Made by a program: the position numbers and the translations under genes. Source: MESE01 sp036675035 (GTDB taxonomy: Bacteria > Pseudomonadota > Gammaproteobacteria > Burkholderiales > Burkholderiaceae_D). Taken from it: a stretch of DNA of 17,360 bases. Location: assembly GCA_036675035.1 (NCBI GenBank), contig JAKFFO010000082.1, forward strand, positions 1 to 17,360, written 5' to 3'. Under the pieces are notes generated by a model. It had not been told where the DNA came from. It saw only the letters and a list, made by a program, of their open reading frames with translations, and ran no database searches. Shown here in pieces: positions 1-8,334 of this stretch. The first letter of the stretch is position 1. Every line of letters starts with the position of its first letter.

Positions 1-1
1 G

Positions 2-3000
2 CGGAAGCCGGCCGGTCGTTCGTCAGTGGAACTGGTGTTCGACAATGGCGATGGCAAGGCGGCCGGCCAATGGAGCCAGTATGCGGAAATCGCGGTAAAG
101 CGTACGCTGACTCGCGACGGCACGTCCACTTATTACATCAATAACCAGGCGGTACGCCGCCGCGACATTCAGGATATTTTCCTGGGTACCGGACTCGGAC
201 CGCGCGCTTACGCGATCATCGGGCAGGGCATGATTTCGCGCATCATCGAAGCGCGCCCTGAAGAGTTGCGAATTTTCCTTGAGGAAGCTGCCGGTGTTTC
301 GAAATACAAGGAACGGCGCCGTGAAACGGAAAATCGTCTGCAGGACACGCGTGAAAACCTGTTGCGGGTAGAGGATATTCTGCGTGAATTGAACGCCAAC
401 CTGGAAAAGCTGCAAAGCCAGGCCGCTGTCGCCCAAAAATTCCATGAGCTGCAAGCCGACCAGGACGAGAAGCAAAAGCTGTTGTGGCTGTTGCGCAAGA
501 ACGAAGCCAAGACCGAGCAGGAAAAGCATTTTCGCGACATTGAAAAGGCGCAGACCGATCTGGAAGAGCAGACCGCCAAGTTGCGTCATGCTGAAACCGA
601 GCTCGAGCACATGCGCCAGGCGCATTATGGTGCCGGCGACCGGATGCATCAGGCACAAGGCCATTTGTATCAGACCAACTCTGAAATCGGCAGCCTGGAA
701 GCGCAAATCAAGTTCGTTATCGAATCGCGCAACCGGCTGCAGTCGCAACTCAACTCATTGACTGCGCAACGCGATCAGTGGCAGCGCCAGGGCAGCCAAT
801 ATCAGGAAGATCTGGCCGAAGCGGAGCTGCAACTCGAAGAACATGCAGCGCGCGTCGAACAGGCGCACCAGGCCGCACAACAGCAGAATGACCGTCTTCC
901 GGCACTGGAGCAGGCATGGCGTGAAGCGCAACTCAAAACCACCGAGTCGCGCGGCAAGATCATGCAGGCACAGCAGCAAATCGAGCTGGAGTCGGCGCAT
1001 CAGCGGAACGCTTCAAATATCCTTGCCAATCTGGCGGTGCGGCGCGAGCGCCTGGCGCAGGAGCAAAACGGATTAGCCATGCCGGATGCGACGCATCTTT
1101 CGAATTTGAAGCTGCAACTGGAAGAAAAACAGGCCGCGCTGGAGGAGGAAAAGCAGCTGCTCGAAGAAGCACAGGAGCAGCAGCCGAAACTGGAAGAAGA
1201 ACGCCGTGCAGCACAAGCCCAGGTCAATGCCGAGACGGCCAGCAATGCCCAATTGGATGCCCGCCTGGATGCGTTGAAGCAATTGCAGGAGAGCGTTCAG
1301 ACACAAGGCAAGGTGCAGCCGTGGCTCAAGAAGCATGAGCTCGATGAACTGCCGCGCTTGTGGCAGAAACTGCATATCGAGTCGGGCTGGGAAACAGCGC
1401 TCGAATCGGTTTTACGCGAGCGCACGTCGGCGCTTGAAATGTCGAACCTCGATTGGGCCAAAGCGTTCTTCGGCGATGCACCGCCGGCCAAGCTCGCGCT
1501 GTTTACGCCGAATGCCGGTGCGGCTGCAGCCGGCGCGGATGCCCCATCCGGCCTGAAGCCTTTCGTCAATCTGCTGCAATTGAACGATCCCGGCATGCGT
1601 GCGCTGATGCAGGATTGGCTGCATGGAATTTACATTGCGGACGACGCGGCGACGGCACTCATCGACCGGACCAAGCTCCCGTCCGGCGCCTGTTTCGTAA
1701 CCAGGCAGGGGCATGTGGTCGGCAGATCGAGTGTCCGGTTCTATGCCTCCGATTCGGAGCAGGACGGCATGCTGGCACGGCAGCAGGAAATCGAAAATAT
1801 CACCAAGCAGCTGCGCGCTCAGCAAATGCTGGCCGACGAGGCAAGATCGCGCTCGGTGCGCGCCGACGCTGCGTTGTCGAACGCGACGCAGCGGCTGCAA
1901 GAGATCCGGCAGCGCGTCAACGGGTTGACGCAGGCGGTACATGGATTGCAAATTGATGTCATGAAGATGTCGGAAGTGCAGGAACGCTTCAATCAACGCA
2001 GTTCGCAGATCGTGGCTGACCTGGCCGAGATTGCGATGCATGAGTCCGAGCAGCAGCAGATCAAGGCCGAGTCCGAAGCGAAATTCGAGCAGCTCGATAT
2101 GGAGCTCGGCGAGATGCAGGAAAAACATGAGGAAGGGCAAACCGGCTACCTGGCTGCGGAACAGCAGCTGAACGATGCGCGCCAACGTGTGCGCGAACTG
2201 GAACGCGCCGCGCAGGAAGCAGAGTTTGCCGAAAAATCCCATCGCAGCAAGATCGACGAACTGAAGCGCAGCATCGCCACGGCACTCGAACAGGCAGCGC
2301 AATTATTTGCCAACATGCAGCAAGGGCACCTGGAACTGGAGAGCCTGGATGATCAGACGGCGCAAGCCGGCCTGCAGTCGCTTCTGGAAAAACGGACCGA
2401 TCAGGAACGCGCGCTGGCCGATTCGCGGCATGAGCTCGATCAGATCACGCAAAAACTGCGCCATCTGGAAGAAACGCGGATGCAGGCGGAACGGGCATTG
2501 CAGCCCCAACGCGACCGGATCATGGAATTGCAGTTGAAGGAACAGGCAGCTCGGCTGAACCAGGAGCAGTACGGTCAACAACTGGCTGAGGTGCAGGCCG
2601 ACGAAGCGGCGTTGGCAGAGAAATTAACCGGCGATATCAGACCGTCGTACCTGCAAGGCGAAGTGACGCGCCTGAACAATGCGATTGCAGCGCTGGGCGC
2701 GGTCAATCTGGCTGCATTGGACGAATTGGCGCAGGCGTCGGAGCGCAAGAATTTCCTGGATGCGCAAAATGCCGATCTGACCGAGGCGATCAACACCTTG
2801 CAGGATGCGATTCACAAAATCGATAAGGAAACCCGCGATTTGCTGCAAGAAACATTCGACAAGGTGAACCATCATTTCGGCGAATTGTTCCCGATCCTGT
2901 TTGGCGGTGGAAATGCCAAGCTGACCATGACCGGAGAGGAAATTCTCGACTCCGGCGTGCAAGTCATGGCGCAGCCACCCGGCAAGAAAAATGCAACGAT

Positions 3001-3319
3001 CCACCTATTGTCGGGCGGTGAAAAGGCATTGACTGCAACAGCGCTGGTGTTTTCGATGTTCCAGTTGAACCCTGCGCCGTTCTGCCTGCTCGATGAGGTC
3101 GATGCGCCGCTGGACGATGCCAACACCGAGCGCTTCTGCAACATGGTCAAGCGCATGTCTTCGCATACCCAGTTCCTGTTTATTTCGCATAACAAGATCG
3201 CGATGGAGATGGCGCAGCAATTAATCGGTGTGACCATGCAGGAGCAGGGCGTTTCGCGGATCGTCGCAGTGGACATGGAGTCCGCCGCGAATTTCGCCGC
3301 AGAAGCGCAGGCAGCATAA
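2..3319 (+). CDS. smc: Chromosome partition protein SMC, 5'-truncated by the window edge
   Basis: SMC is a cytoplasmic ATPase that dimerises and, with ScpA and ScpB, compacts and segregates the chromosome. The reading frame is open from base 2 and its first residues (RKPAGRSSVELVFDN) continue a typical SMC N-terminal head, so the GTG at 26 is internal and about 70 residues including Walker A lie outside the window. Visible parts are the rest of the N-terminal head (about 2-330), a long Gln/Glu/Ala-rich coiled coil, a globular hinge around 1300-1790, the return coiled coil, and the C-terminal head. That head carries the ABC signature LSGGEK (from 3008) and Walker B CLLDEVDAPLDD (3083-3118), followed by an SHNK switch segment. 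The visible 1105 residues plus the missing part fit the usual length near 1170-1180. No clear terminator follows. Identification is secure. Confidence 0.98.
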   Translation, partial: RKPAGRSSVELVFDNGDGKAAGQWSQYAEIAVKRTLTRDGTSTYYINNQAVRRRDIQDIFLGTGLGPRAYAIIGQGMISRIIEARPEELRIFLEEAAGVSKYKERRRETENRLQDTRENLLRVEDILRELNANLEKLQSQAAVAQKFHELQADQDEKQKLLWLLRKNEAKTEQEKHFRDIEKAQTDLEEQTAKLRHAETELEHMRQAHYGAGDRMHQAQGHLYQTNSEIGSLEAQIKFVIESRNRLQSQLNSLTAQRDQWQRQGSQYQEDLAEAELQLEEHAARVEQAHQAAQQQNDRLPALEQAWREAQLKTTESRGKIMQAQQQIELESAHQRNASNILANLAVRRERLAQEQNGLAMPDATHLSNLKLQLEEKQAALEEEKQLLEEAQEQQPKLEEERRAAQAQVNAETASNAQLDARLDALKQLQESVQTQGKVQPWLKKHELDELPRLWQKLHIESGWETALESVLRERTSALEMSNLDWAKAFFGDAPPAKLALFTPNAGAAAAGADAPSGLKPFVNLLQLNDPGMRALMQDWLHGIYIADDAATALIDRTKLPSGACFVTRQGHVVGRSSVRFYASDSEQDGMLARQQEIENITKQLRAQQMLADEARSRSVRADAALSNATQRLQEIRQRVNGLTQAVHGLQIDVMKMSEVQERFNQRSSQIVADLAEIAMHESEQQQIKAESEAKFEQLDMELGEMQEKHEEGQTGYLAAEQQLNDARQRVRELERAAQEAEFAEKSHRSKIDELKRSIATALEQAAQLFANMQQGHLELESLDDQTAQAGLQSLLEKRTDQERALADSRHELDQITQKLRHLEETRMQAERALQPQRDRIMELQLKEQAARLNQEQYGQQLAEVQADEAALAEKLTGDIRPSYLQGEVTRLNNAIAALGAVNLAALDELAQASERKNFLDAQNADLTEAINTLQDAIHKIDKETRDLLQETFDKVNHHFGELFPILFGGGNAKLTMTGEEILDSGVQVMAQPPGKKNATIHLLSGGEKALTATALVFSMFQLNPAPFCLLDEVDAPLDDANTERFCNMVKRMSSHTQFLFISHNKIAMEMAQQLIGVTMQEQGVSRIVAVDMESAANFAAEAQAA

Positions 3320-3341
3320 TGATCCTCGGGAGCTTGATATC

Positions 3342-3551
3342 TTAAAGCTGGGCCGAACGCGCCATCGCGGCCTGCTTCTGATAATAAGCGACATTCATGT
3401 GCGCTTCGCGGGCACGAGCCTGTTCCACATCGGCACATAAAAGATAATGCCGTTCGGCCCGTTGCAGCCACCAGCGGCGCATTACGCGCACCACCGGCGT
3501 GACGGACAGCATGGTAAGTTCTTGTAACTTATATTCTTTAGCATTGGACAT
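3342..3551 (-). CDS. Small hypothetical protein (69 aa)
   Basis: I do not recognise a named family. The frame encodes a basic, aromatic-rich peptide with an RRWW motif, then a predicted helical stretch (QRAERHYLLCADVEQARARE) and a Tyr/Gln/Ala-rich tail. There is no signal peptide or membrane segment. The ATG at 3551 is preceded on the minus strand by AAGGTG, six bases from the start codon, a fair ribosome binding site. A second ATG at 3512 would give 56 residues. Codons after that second ATG are GC-ending like those of neighbouring genes, while the first 13 codons are AT-richer, so either start is possible. It converges on smc with 22 bases between the stop codons. The coding look of the 3' two-thirds and the placement suggest a real gene, but a chance frame is not excluded. 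Confidence 0.5.
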   Translation of the reverse strand: MSNAKEYKLQELTMLSVTPVVRVMRRWWLQRAERHYLLCADVEQARAREAHMNVAYYQKQAAMARSAQL

Positions 3552-4168
3552 AAGGCACCTTGAATTCTGAATACCCGAATCGAGAGCAGCATCCGAATGT
3601 TTGTTCTTGATTGCAAGACCCGATCAAGCTGTAGCGTCTCTGCAATCTTGCATTGGATCGAACCTGATCATCTCTGCTTCAGGAAAGTTATAAGTGAGCA
3701 AGATTGGTCACTTCGAAATCGGCACGTTACGCACTCCCTTCCAACTGATGCACCTTTGAGAATCGATGCTACTGTTGCTTGGTTGCTATCATATTATTGC
3801 CCGTATGCCTCGCATTGATTATCGTCAACGGGAAGTTTTTTATTGCGCCCCTGGAAATTGTTCGGCGTCATTTCTTCTGTTGCATTAAGGAATGTCAAAC
3901 CGATGCAGCGCTGCGAAACGCTTCGTATCGCGCCGAAGTTCGCTGTCGGCTTGACAAATTTGCGTGGTAACACTTACTCTAACTCGCGCGACAGGCTGTA
4001 CTTCGCGCCATTTCCTCACGGTGTTATGCGTTCAAAAGCGACACGATTAAATTCTCGGGATCCTCTAATGATGTTTTTTATTTCGCCATCGACGGACGCG
4101 GATTTTTTTTCTGCAGCTCAGGTTTGCATGGCATCTGACCTCAACGTCGTTTTCAAGGTATTCGCGGC
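3552..4168. other. 617-base intergenic region upstream of zipA, no convincing gene
   Basis: This gap separates the small minus-strand gene from zipA and is visibly AT-richer than its surroundings, with T runs at 3836-3841, 4073-4078 and 4103-4110. Short open frames exist on the plus strand but have no ribosome binding site or family-like sequence. It contains an extended -10-like element (TGC TATCAT, 3784-3792), a TTGACA hexamer at 3951-3956 and small inverted repeats: TGCAAGA 3612-3618 with TCTTGCA 3646-3652, GCCGA 3932-3936 with TCGGC 3946-3950, and GCGCGA 3986-3991 with TCGCGC 4003-4008. It most likely carries the divergent promoters for the small gene and for the zipA operon. A small RNA is possible but not shown. 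Confidence 0.7.
3951..3980 (+). promoter_or_regulatory. Candidate sigma70 promoter for the zipA-ligA-galU-def operon
   Basis: A perfect -35 hexamer TTGACA (3951-3956) is followed after 18 bases by TACTCT (3975-3980), a poor -10 sharing three of six positions with TATAAT. Transcription from here would start near 3987, giving a leader of about 180 bases to zipA. That start would fall at a 6-base-pair hairpin (GCGCGA 3986-3991 with TCGCGC 4003-4008). The -35 is good and the -10 weak, so this is a candidate only. The extended -10 at 3784-3792 is an alternative. Confidence 0.3.
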
Positions 4169-5266
4169 ATGACCGAACTACAGGCAAGTCTGATTGCAAT
4201 CGGCAGCGCGATCGTCGCCGGAGTTATCTCGTACAACAAATGGCAGGAGTACAAGGCTCGAAAAAGTGTCGACCGCGCGTTTTCCTCGGCGCATGACGAT
4301 GTATTGATGAAGCATGCATACTCTGCCGACGACGATGAGCAGCGAATCGAGCCGGTCATGACGGACGGGTTTGGCGCCACATCCGTTGCGATCGACCTTC
4401 CTGAAATGCCGCATGCAGACGCGGTTGAATCGGGCCCGGAACCATCGGCGCATGCATCGGTTCCTGTCAGCAGGGAATTGCCAATCGACGAACTGATCGA
4501 CTGCGCGATCCCGCTCGGACTGGAGAATCCTGCGCGCGGCGATAAAATTATTCCGGTTTTGCAATCGCTGCGTCACATCGGAACCAAATCCGTGCGCTTC
4601 GCCGGGCAGCGGGAAGACGGCGTCTGGGAAGCAATCGCACATGGCAGCGGGTATACGGCGCTGTACGCGGGTGTGCAACTTGCCAATCGCGGCAGCGCGC
4701 TGAATGAACTGGAATACTCGGAACTGGTGATGCGATTGCGCCAGATCACCGACCAGTTGGGTGCGGAGCCGGATATTCCGGACATGAACGATGTAATGAC
4801 TGCGTCGCGTGCGCTGCATCGATTCGTCACCGAGTACGATGCACAGCTAAGCGTGAATGTGATGTCGAACGGTGCTCCGTGGGCTGTCAATGCATTGCTG
4901 TCGGCACTTGAGCGGCAGGGTTTCGATTTGAAACCGGATGGCCGACTGGCGATGTCCGATGGTGACGGTGGCAGTTTGTTTTCGCTGTCGACCAACGTAG
5001 CCCTGGACGCGGACGTCACGTCACGTCTGACGCTGTTGCTGGATGTTCCACGTGTGCTGCCATCGCGTAACGGCTTCGGTGCAATGGTCGCGTGCGCAAA
5101 GTCGCTGGCTGCGCGGCTGGATGGAACCGTGGTGGACGACGCGAACCTGCCCTTGACCAATGCGGCGCTGGAAGAAATAAACGCACAGGTCAATGCGTTT
5201 TATGCAGACATGGAAGCAGCGGAAATTCCGGCCGGATCGACTCGTGCGTTGCGCTTGTTCAGCTAA
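4169..5266 (+). CDS. zipA: ZipA-like cell division protein, FtsZ-binding C-terminal domain
   Basis: ZipA anchors the FtsZ ring to the inner membrane early in division. The 365-residue product begins with a short hydrophobic membrane anchor (about residues 6-21, then NKWQEYKARKS, positively charged), followed by an acidic linker (about 40-105). The C-terminal part (about 225-345) matches the ZipA C-terminal pattern: strand QLSVNVMS, helix AVNALLSALERQGF, strands SLFSLSTNV and RLTLLLDVPRV, helix FGAMVACAKSLAARL, then TVVDD. Residues about 106-224 look like a second copy of the same fold. The ATG at 4169 has AAGG ten bases upstream, a loose but usable site. Position between smc and ligA agrees with the zipA-ligA linkage in proteobacteria. 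Sequence divergence from E. coli ZipA is large, so the call relies on fold pattern and context. Confidence 0.85.
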   Translation: MTELQASLIAIGSAIVAGVISYNKWQEYKARKSVDRAFSSAHDDVLMKHAYSADDDEQRIEPVMTDGFGATSVAIDLPEMPHADAVESGPEPSAHASVPVSRELPIDELIDCAIPLGLENPARGDKIIPVLQSLRHIGTKSVRFAGQREDGVWEAIAHGSGYTALYAGVQLANRGSALNELEYSELVMRLRQITDQLGAEPDIPDMNDVMTASRALHRFVTEYDAQLSVNVMSNGAPWAVNALLSALERQGFDLKPDGRLAMSDGDGGSLFSLSTNVALDADVTSRLTLLLDVPRVLPSRNGFGAMVACAKSLAARLDGTVVDDANLPLTNAALEEINAQVNAFYADMEAAEIPAGSTRALRLFS

Positions 5267-5383
5267 CGAGCAGTCGATAATGGTCGGCAACCGGAACGCT
5301 CACATCATTATTGCTCTCCCGTCTCCAGCGACGTGGGCGGGCACGATCGCAACTCACTGTCCCGGAATACGGAAAGTCCAATA

Positions 5384-7462
5384 ATGGCGCAGTCGGACCT
5401 GTTTTCGGGCGCGGAAAAAATCGAGTCCGCCGCCAATCCCGAACCCGATGACCGGCAAGCGCGCTGCAAATTCCTGCGAGCCGAACTGAACCGGCATAAC
5501 CACGCCTATTATGTTCTGGACCATCCGACCATTCCCGATGCCGAATACGACAAGCTGTTCCGGGAATTGCAGTCAATCGAACAGGCACACCCGGAGCTGA
5601 TCACATCGGATTCGCCGACCCAGCGAGTCGGCGGCGCTCCGTTGCCGCAATTCGAACAAGTGCGGCATTCGCTTCCGATGCTGTCGATCAACAACGGATT
5701 TTCGGAAGCGGATATCTTGGCGTTCGATCGGCGTACCCGGGATGCATTGAAATCCGACGCGAACGTGCAGTATGCAACCGAACTGAAATTCGATGGTCTT
5801 GCCATCAACCTTCGGTATGAAGACGGCTTGCTGATACAGGCCGCGACACGCGGTGACGGCGCGACCGGTGAAAATGTTACCGCCAACATCCGCACGATAC
5901 GCGCAATCCCGCTGCGCCTGCATACCGACCAGCCGCCAAAAGTGATCGACGTGCGCGGCGAGATCCTGATGTTCAAATCCGATTTTGCGAAACTCAACGC
6001 TCGCCAGCGCGACGCAGCGCAAAAGGAATTCGCCAATCCGCGCAATGCCGCCGCCGGCAGCTTGCGGCAATTGGACCCGCGTATAACGGCGCACCGCGCA
6101 TTGCGTTTTTTTGCCTACGGCATCGGCGTGCTCGAGGGGGCGGAAATGCCAAGTTCGCATTCCGGATTGCTGGACTGGTACCTGCAACTCGGTATTCCGG
6201 TATGTAATGAGCGAGCCGTTGTCGAAGGCGCGCAAGGACTGCTGACTTTCTATAATGATATCGGTGTAAAACGCAAACAATTGCCATACGAAATCGACGG
6301 CGTGGTGTACAAGGTCAATCGCTTGGCTGAGCAGCAAAAACTCGGCTTCGTATCGCGTGCTCCCCGGTTTGCACTCGCGCACAAGTTCCCTGCCGAGGAG
6401 GCGCTGACAGTGGTGCAGGACATCGGCGTACAGGTCGGCCGTACCGGGGCGATTACGCCGGTTGCGCGCCTGGCACCGGTATCGGTAGGCGGTGTTGTCG
6501 TGACCAATGCCACCCTGCACAACGAGGACGAGGTCAGGCGCAAGGACATCCAGATTGGCGACACGGTGATAGTGCGCCGCGCCGGCGACGTGATACCGGA
6601 GGTGGTGGCATTCGTCCCGGAACGCCGGCCGGCTGATTCCAGGCCGTTCGCGATGCCAACCGTATGTCCCGTATGCGGCTCGCCGATCGTCCGGCTCGAA
6701 GAAGAGGCGGTTGCGCGCTGCTCCGGCGGCTGGGTCAAATGCGCTGCGCAACGCAAGGGCGGGCTCCTCCATTTCGTATCGCGCCGGGCGATGGATATTG
6801 AAGGTTTTGGCGACCAGCTTATCGAGCAGCTGGTGGACAAGAAAATCATCACGACCGCCGCTGACCTGTACAAGCTCGGCTTTGCGTCCCTTGCCGAGCT
6901 CGATCGGATGGCTGACAAATCGGCACAGAATATTTTGAACGCACTGGAGAAATCCAAATCGACCACGTTGGCGCGCTTTATCTATGCGCTCGGCATCCGG
7001 CATGTCGGCGAATCGACCGCCAAGGAGCTGGCGCGGCATTTTGGCAATCTCGATGCCTTGCTGCATGCGTCGGAGGAGCAGTTGCTTGAGGTGGCCGACA
7101 TCGGTCCTGTCGTTGCACGATCGATCCTGGCGTTTCTCGCAGATCCGCTAAACCTGGAGCTGATTGAGCAGCTTCGCGCTGCCGGCATCGTCTGGCCCGA
7201 GAATACGCCGGAACGCACGCACAAGTCGCTGGCCGGAAAAACATTTGTGCTTACCGGTACATTGCCTACACTGAGTCGTGACGCCGCAGCAGCGATGATC
7301 GAGGCAGAGGGCGGCAAGGTGTCCGGCTCGGTTTCCAAAAAAACCGGCTATGTAGTGGCAGGTGAAGATGCAGGCAGCAAGCTCGCAAAGGCGCAGGAGC
7401 TGGGTATTTCGATTATTGATGAGGCAGGGTTATTCAAGTTACTGGAACAGAATAGGCAATGA
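5384..7462 (+). CDS. ligA: NAD-dependent DNA ligase LigA
   Basis: LigA seals nicks between Okazaki fragments and in repair, using NAD+ to adenylate an active-site lysine. I take the start as ATG 5384 because GGAAAG lies seven bases upstream (5371-5376); the frame runs back to a GTG at 5333, but those 17 residues look non-native. This gives 692 residues, against 671 in E. coli, with an N-terminal extension of about 20. The order is an NAD-binding Ia region (HAYYVLDHPTIPDAEYD), the adenylation domain with KFDG (lysine 135, codon 5786), the OB fold, a four-cysteine zinc finger (C428, C431, C446, C453), helix-hairpin-helix repeats, and a C-terminal BRCT domain from about residue 617. It starts 117 bases after zipA and its stop overlaps galU by ATGA, so it is likely co-transcribed with both. 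Confidence 0.97.
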   Translation: MAQSDLFSGAEKIESAANPEPDDRQARCKFLRAELNRHNHAYYVLDHPTIPDAEYDKLFRELQSIEQAHPELITSDSPTQRVGGAPLPQFEQVRHSLPMLSINNGFSEADILAFDRRTRDALKSDANVQYATELKFDGLAINLRYEDGLLIQAATRGDGATGENVTANIRTIRAIPLRLHTDQPPKVIDVRGEILMFKSDFAKLNARQRDAAQKEFANPRNAAAGSLRQLDPRITAHRALRFFAYGIGVLEGAEMPSSHSGLLDWYLQLGIPVCNERAVVEGAQGLLTFYNDIGVKRKQLPYEIDGVVYKVNRLAEQQKLGFVSRAPRFALAHKFPAEEALTVVQDIGVQVGRTGAITPVARLAPVSVGGVVVTNATLHNEDEVRRKDIQIGDTVIVRRAGDVIPEVVAFVPERRPADSRPFAMPTVCPVCGSPIVRLEEEAVARCSGGWVKCAAQRKGGLLHFVSRRAMDIEGFGDQLIEQLVDKKIITTAADLYKLGFASLAELDRMADKSAQNILNALEKSKSTTLARFIYALGIRHVGESTAKELARHFGNLDALLHASEEQLLEVADIGPVVARSILAFLADPLNLELIEQLRAAGIVWPENTPERTHKSLAGKTFVLTGTLPTLSRDAAAAMIEAEGGKVSGSVSKKTGYVVAGEDAGSKLAKAQELGISIIDEAGLFKLLEQNRQ

Positions 7463-8334
7463 AAAAAATTAAAAAAGCGGTGTTCCCGGTGGCCGGATTA
7501 GGAAGCCGGTTTTTGCCTGCAACCAAGGCTCAGCCCAAGGAAATGCTGCCGATTGTGGATAAACCGTTGATCCAGTATGCGGTCGAAGAAGCGGTCGCTG
7601 CCGGAGTCACCGAGATGATTTTCATTACCGGGCGCAACAAGCGCGCAATTGAAGACCATTTCGACAAAGCGTATGAATTGGAGTCTGAGCTGGAGGCGGC
7701 CGGAAAGACGCAATTGCTCGAATTCGTTCAAAACGTCATCCCGAAACACGTCAATTGCATTTACATTCGCCAATCAGCGCCGCTGGGCTTGGGGCACGCA
7801 GTATTGTGTGCGCGGCCGGTGGTCGGCGATGAACCGTTTGCGGTAATGCTGGCTGACGATTTCATGGATGTCGAGCCCGGCCAGCCGCCGGTGCTGGCGC
7901 AGATGACCGAGATTTTTGCGCGCGAAGGGAACAGCATCCTGGCGGTACAGGACGTGCCGCAGGCCGAGACCAGGCAATACGGAATCGTGTCGGCGACGCC
8001 TTATCAACCGAATCTGGAGCGCGTCAACGCGATCGTCGAAAAGCCGGCTCCGGAAAACGCGCCGTCCACGCTCGCGGTGGTCGGGCGTTACGTACTCAGC
8101 AACAGAATATTTGAATACCTGGAAAATCTCGGAAAGGGCGCCGGTGGAGAAATCCAGCTGACCGATGGTATCGCCGCTCTGATGCAGTCGGAACCGGTGC
8201 TGGCGTATCGTTATAGCGGACAGCGATACGACTGCGGGTCCAAGCTAGGCTATCTGAAGGCGACGCTGGCGATGGGATTGAAGCATCCGGAAACCGGCCA
8301 GGCATTTTCCGATTACCTGAAGAGCATGAAATGA
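7459..8334 (+). CDS. galU: UTP-glucose-1-phosphate uridylyltransferase GalU
   Basis: GalU makes UDP-glucose from UTP and glucose-1-phosphate, the precursor for LPS core, exopolysaccharide and galactose metabolism. The 291-residue length is normal for bacterial GalU. The N-terminal nucleotide-binding motif VAGLGSRFLPATK (residues 12-24) and following KEMLPIVDKPLIQYAVEEA are diagnostic. Also present are LADDFMD, VEKP and the sugar-binding GGEIQLTD region, then YDCGSKLGYLKA near the C-terminus. The start overlaps the ligA stop (ATGA) with only a weak ribosome binding site of its own, implying translational coupling. The stop overlaps the def start in the same way. Length and motifs favour GalU over RfbA-type thymidylyltransferases. 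Confidence 0.96.
   Translation: MKKIKKAVFPVAGLGSRFLPATKAQPKEMLPIVDKPLIQYAVEEAVAAGVTEMIFITGRNKRAIEDHFDKAYELESELEAAGKTQLLEFVQNVIPKHVNCIYIRQSAPLGLGHAVLCARPVVGDEPFAVMLADDFMDVEPGQPPVLAQMTEIFAREGNSILAVQDVPQAETRQYGIVSATPYQPNLERVNAIVEKPAPENAPSTLAVVGRYVLSNRIFEYLENLGKGAGGEIQLTDGIAALMQSEPVLAYRYSGQRYDCGSKLGYLKATLAMGLKHPETGQAFSDYLKSMK

Noticed and set aside
23..748. Long minus-strand frame antisense to smc
   Set aside because: It is a by-product of codon bias in smc; the plus-strand frame encodes an unmistakable SMC head. The long antisense frames inside smc, ligA, glnD and pyrH are rejected for the same reason.
3331..3349. AGCTT/AAGCT repeat between the smc and small-gene stops as a bidirectional terminator
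   Set aside because: Five weak pairs, a nine-base loop and no T run; not stable enough to support the call.
3656..3665. GGTTCGATCC on the minus strand, resembling a tRNA T-loop
   Set aside because: The flanking bases cannot form the five-pair T stem, and no matching anticodon arm or acceptor stem was found around it.
3800..3841. CCCGT/ACGGG inverted repeat followed by six T residues, like a terminator
   Set aside because: The stem is only five pairs with a 23-base loop, and no plus-strand gene ends nearby except smc, nearly 500 bases upstream.
3843..4172. Open frame of 109 codons on the plus strand running into the zipA start
   Set aside because: It begins with TTG, has no ribosome binding site, lies in AT-rich DNA and its product shows no domain-like pattern. 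The same applies to the short plus-strand frames at 3597-3818 and 3779-3970.
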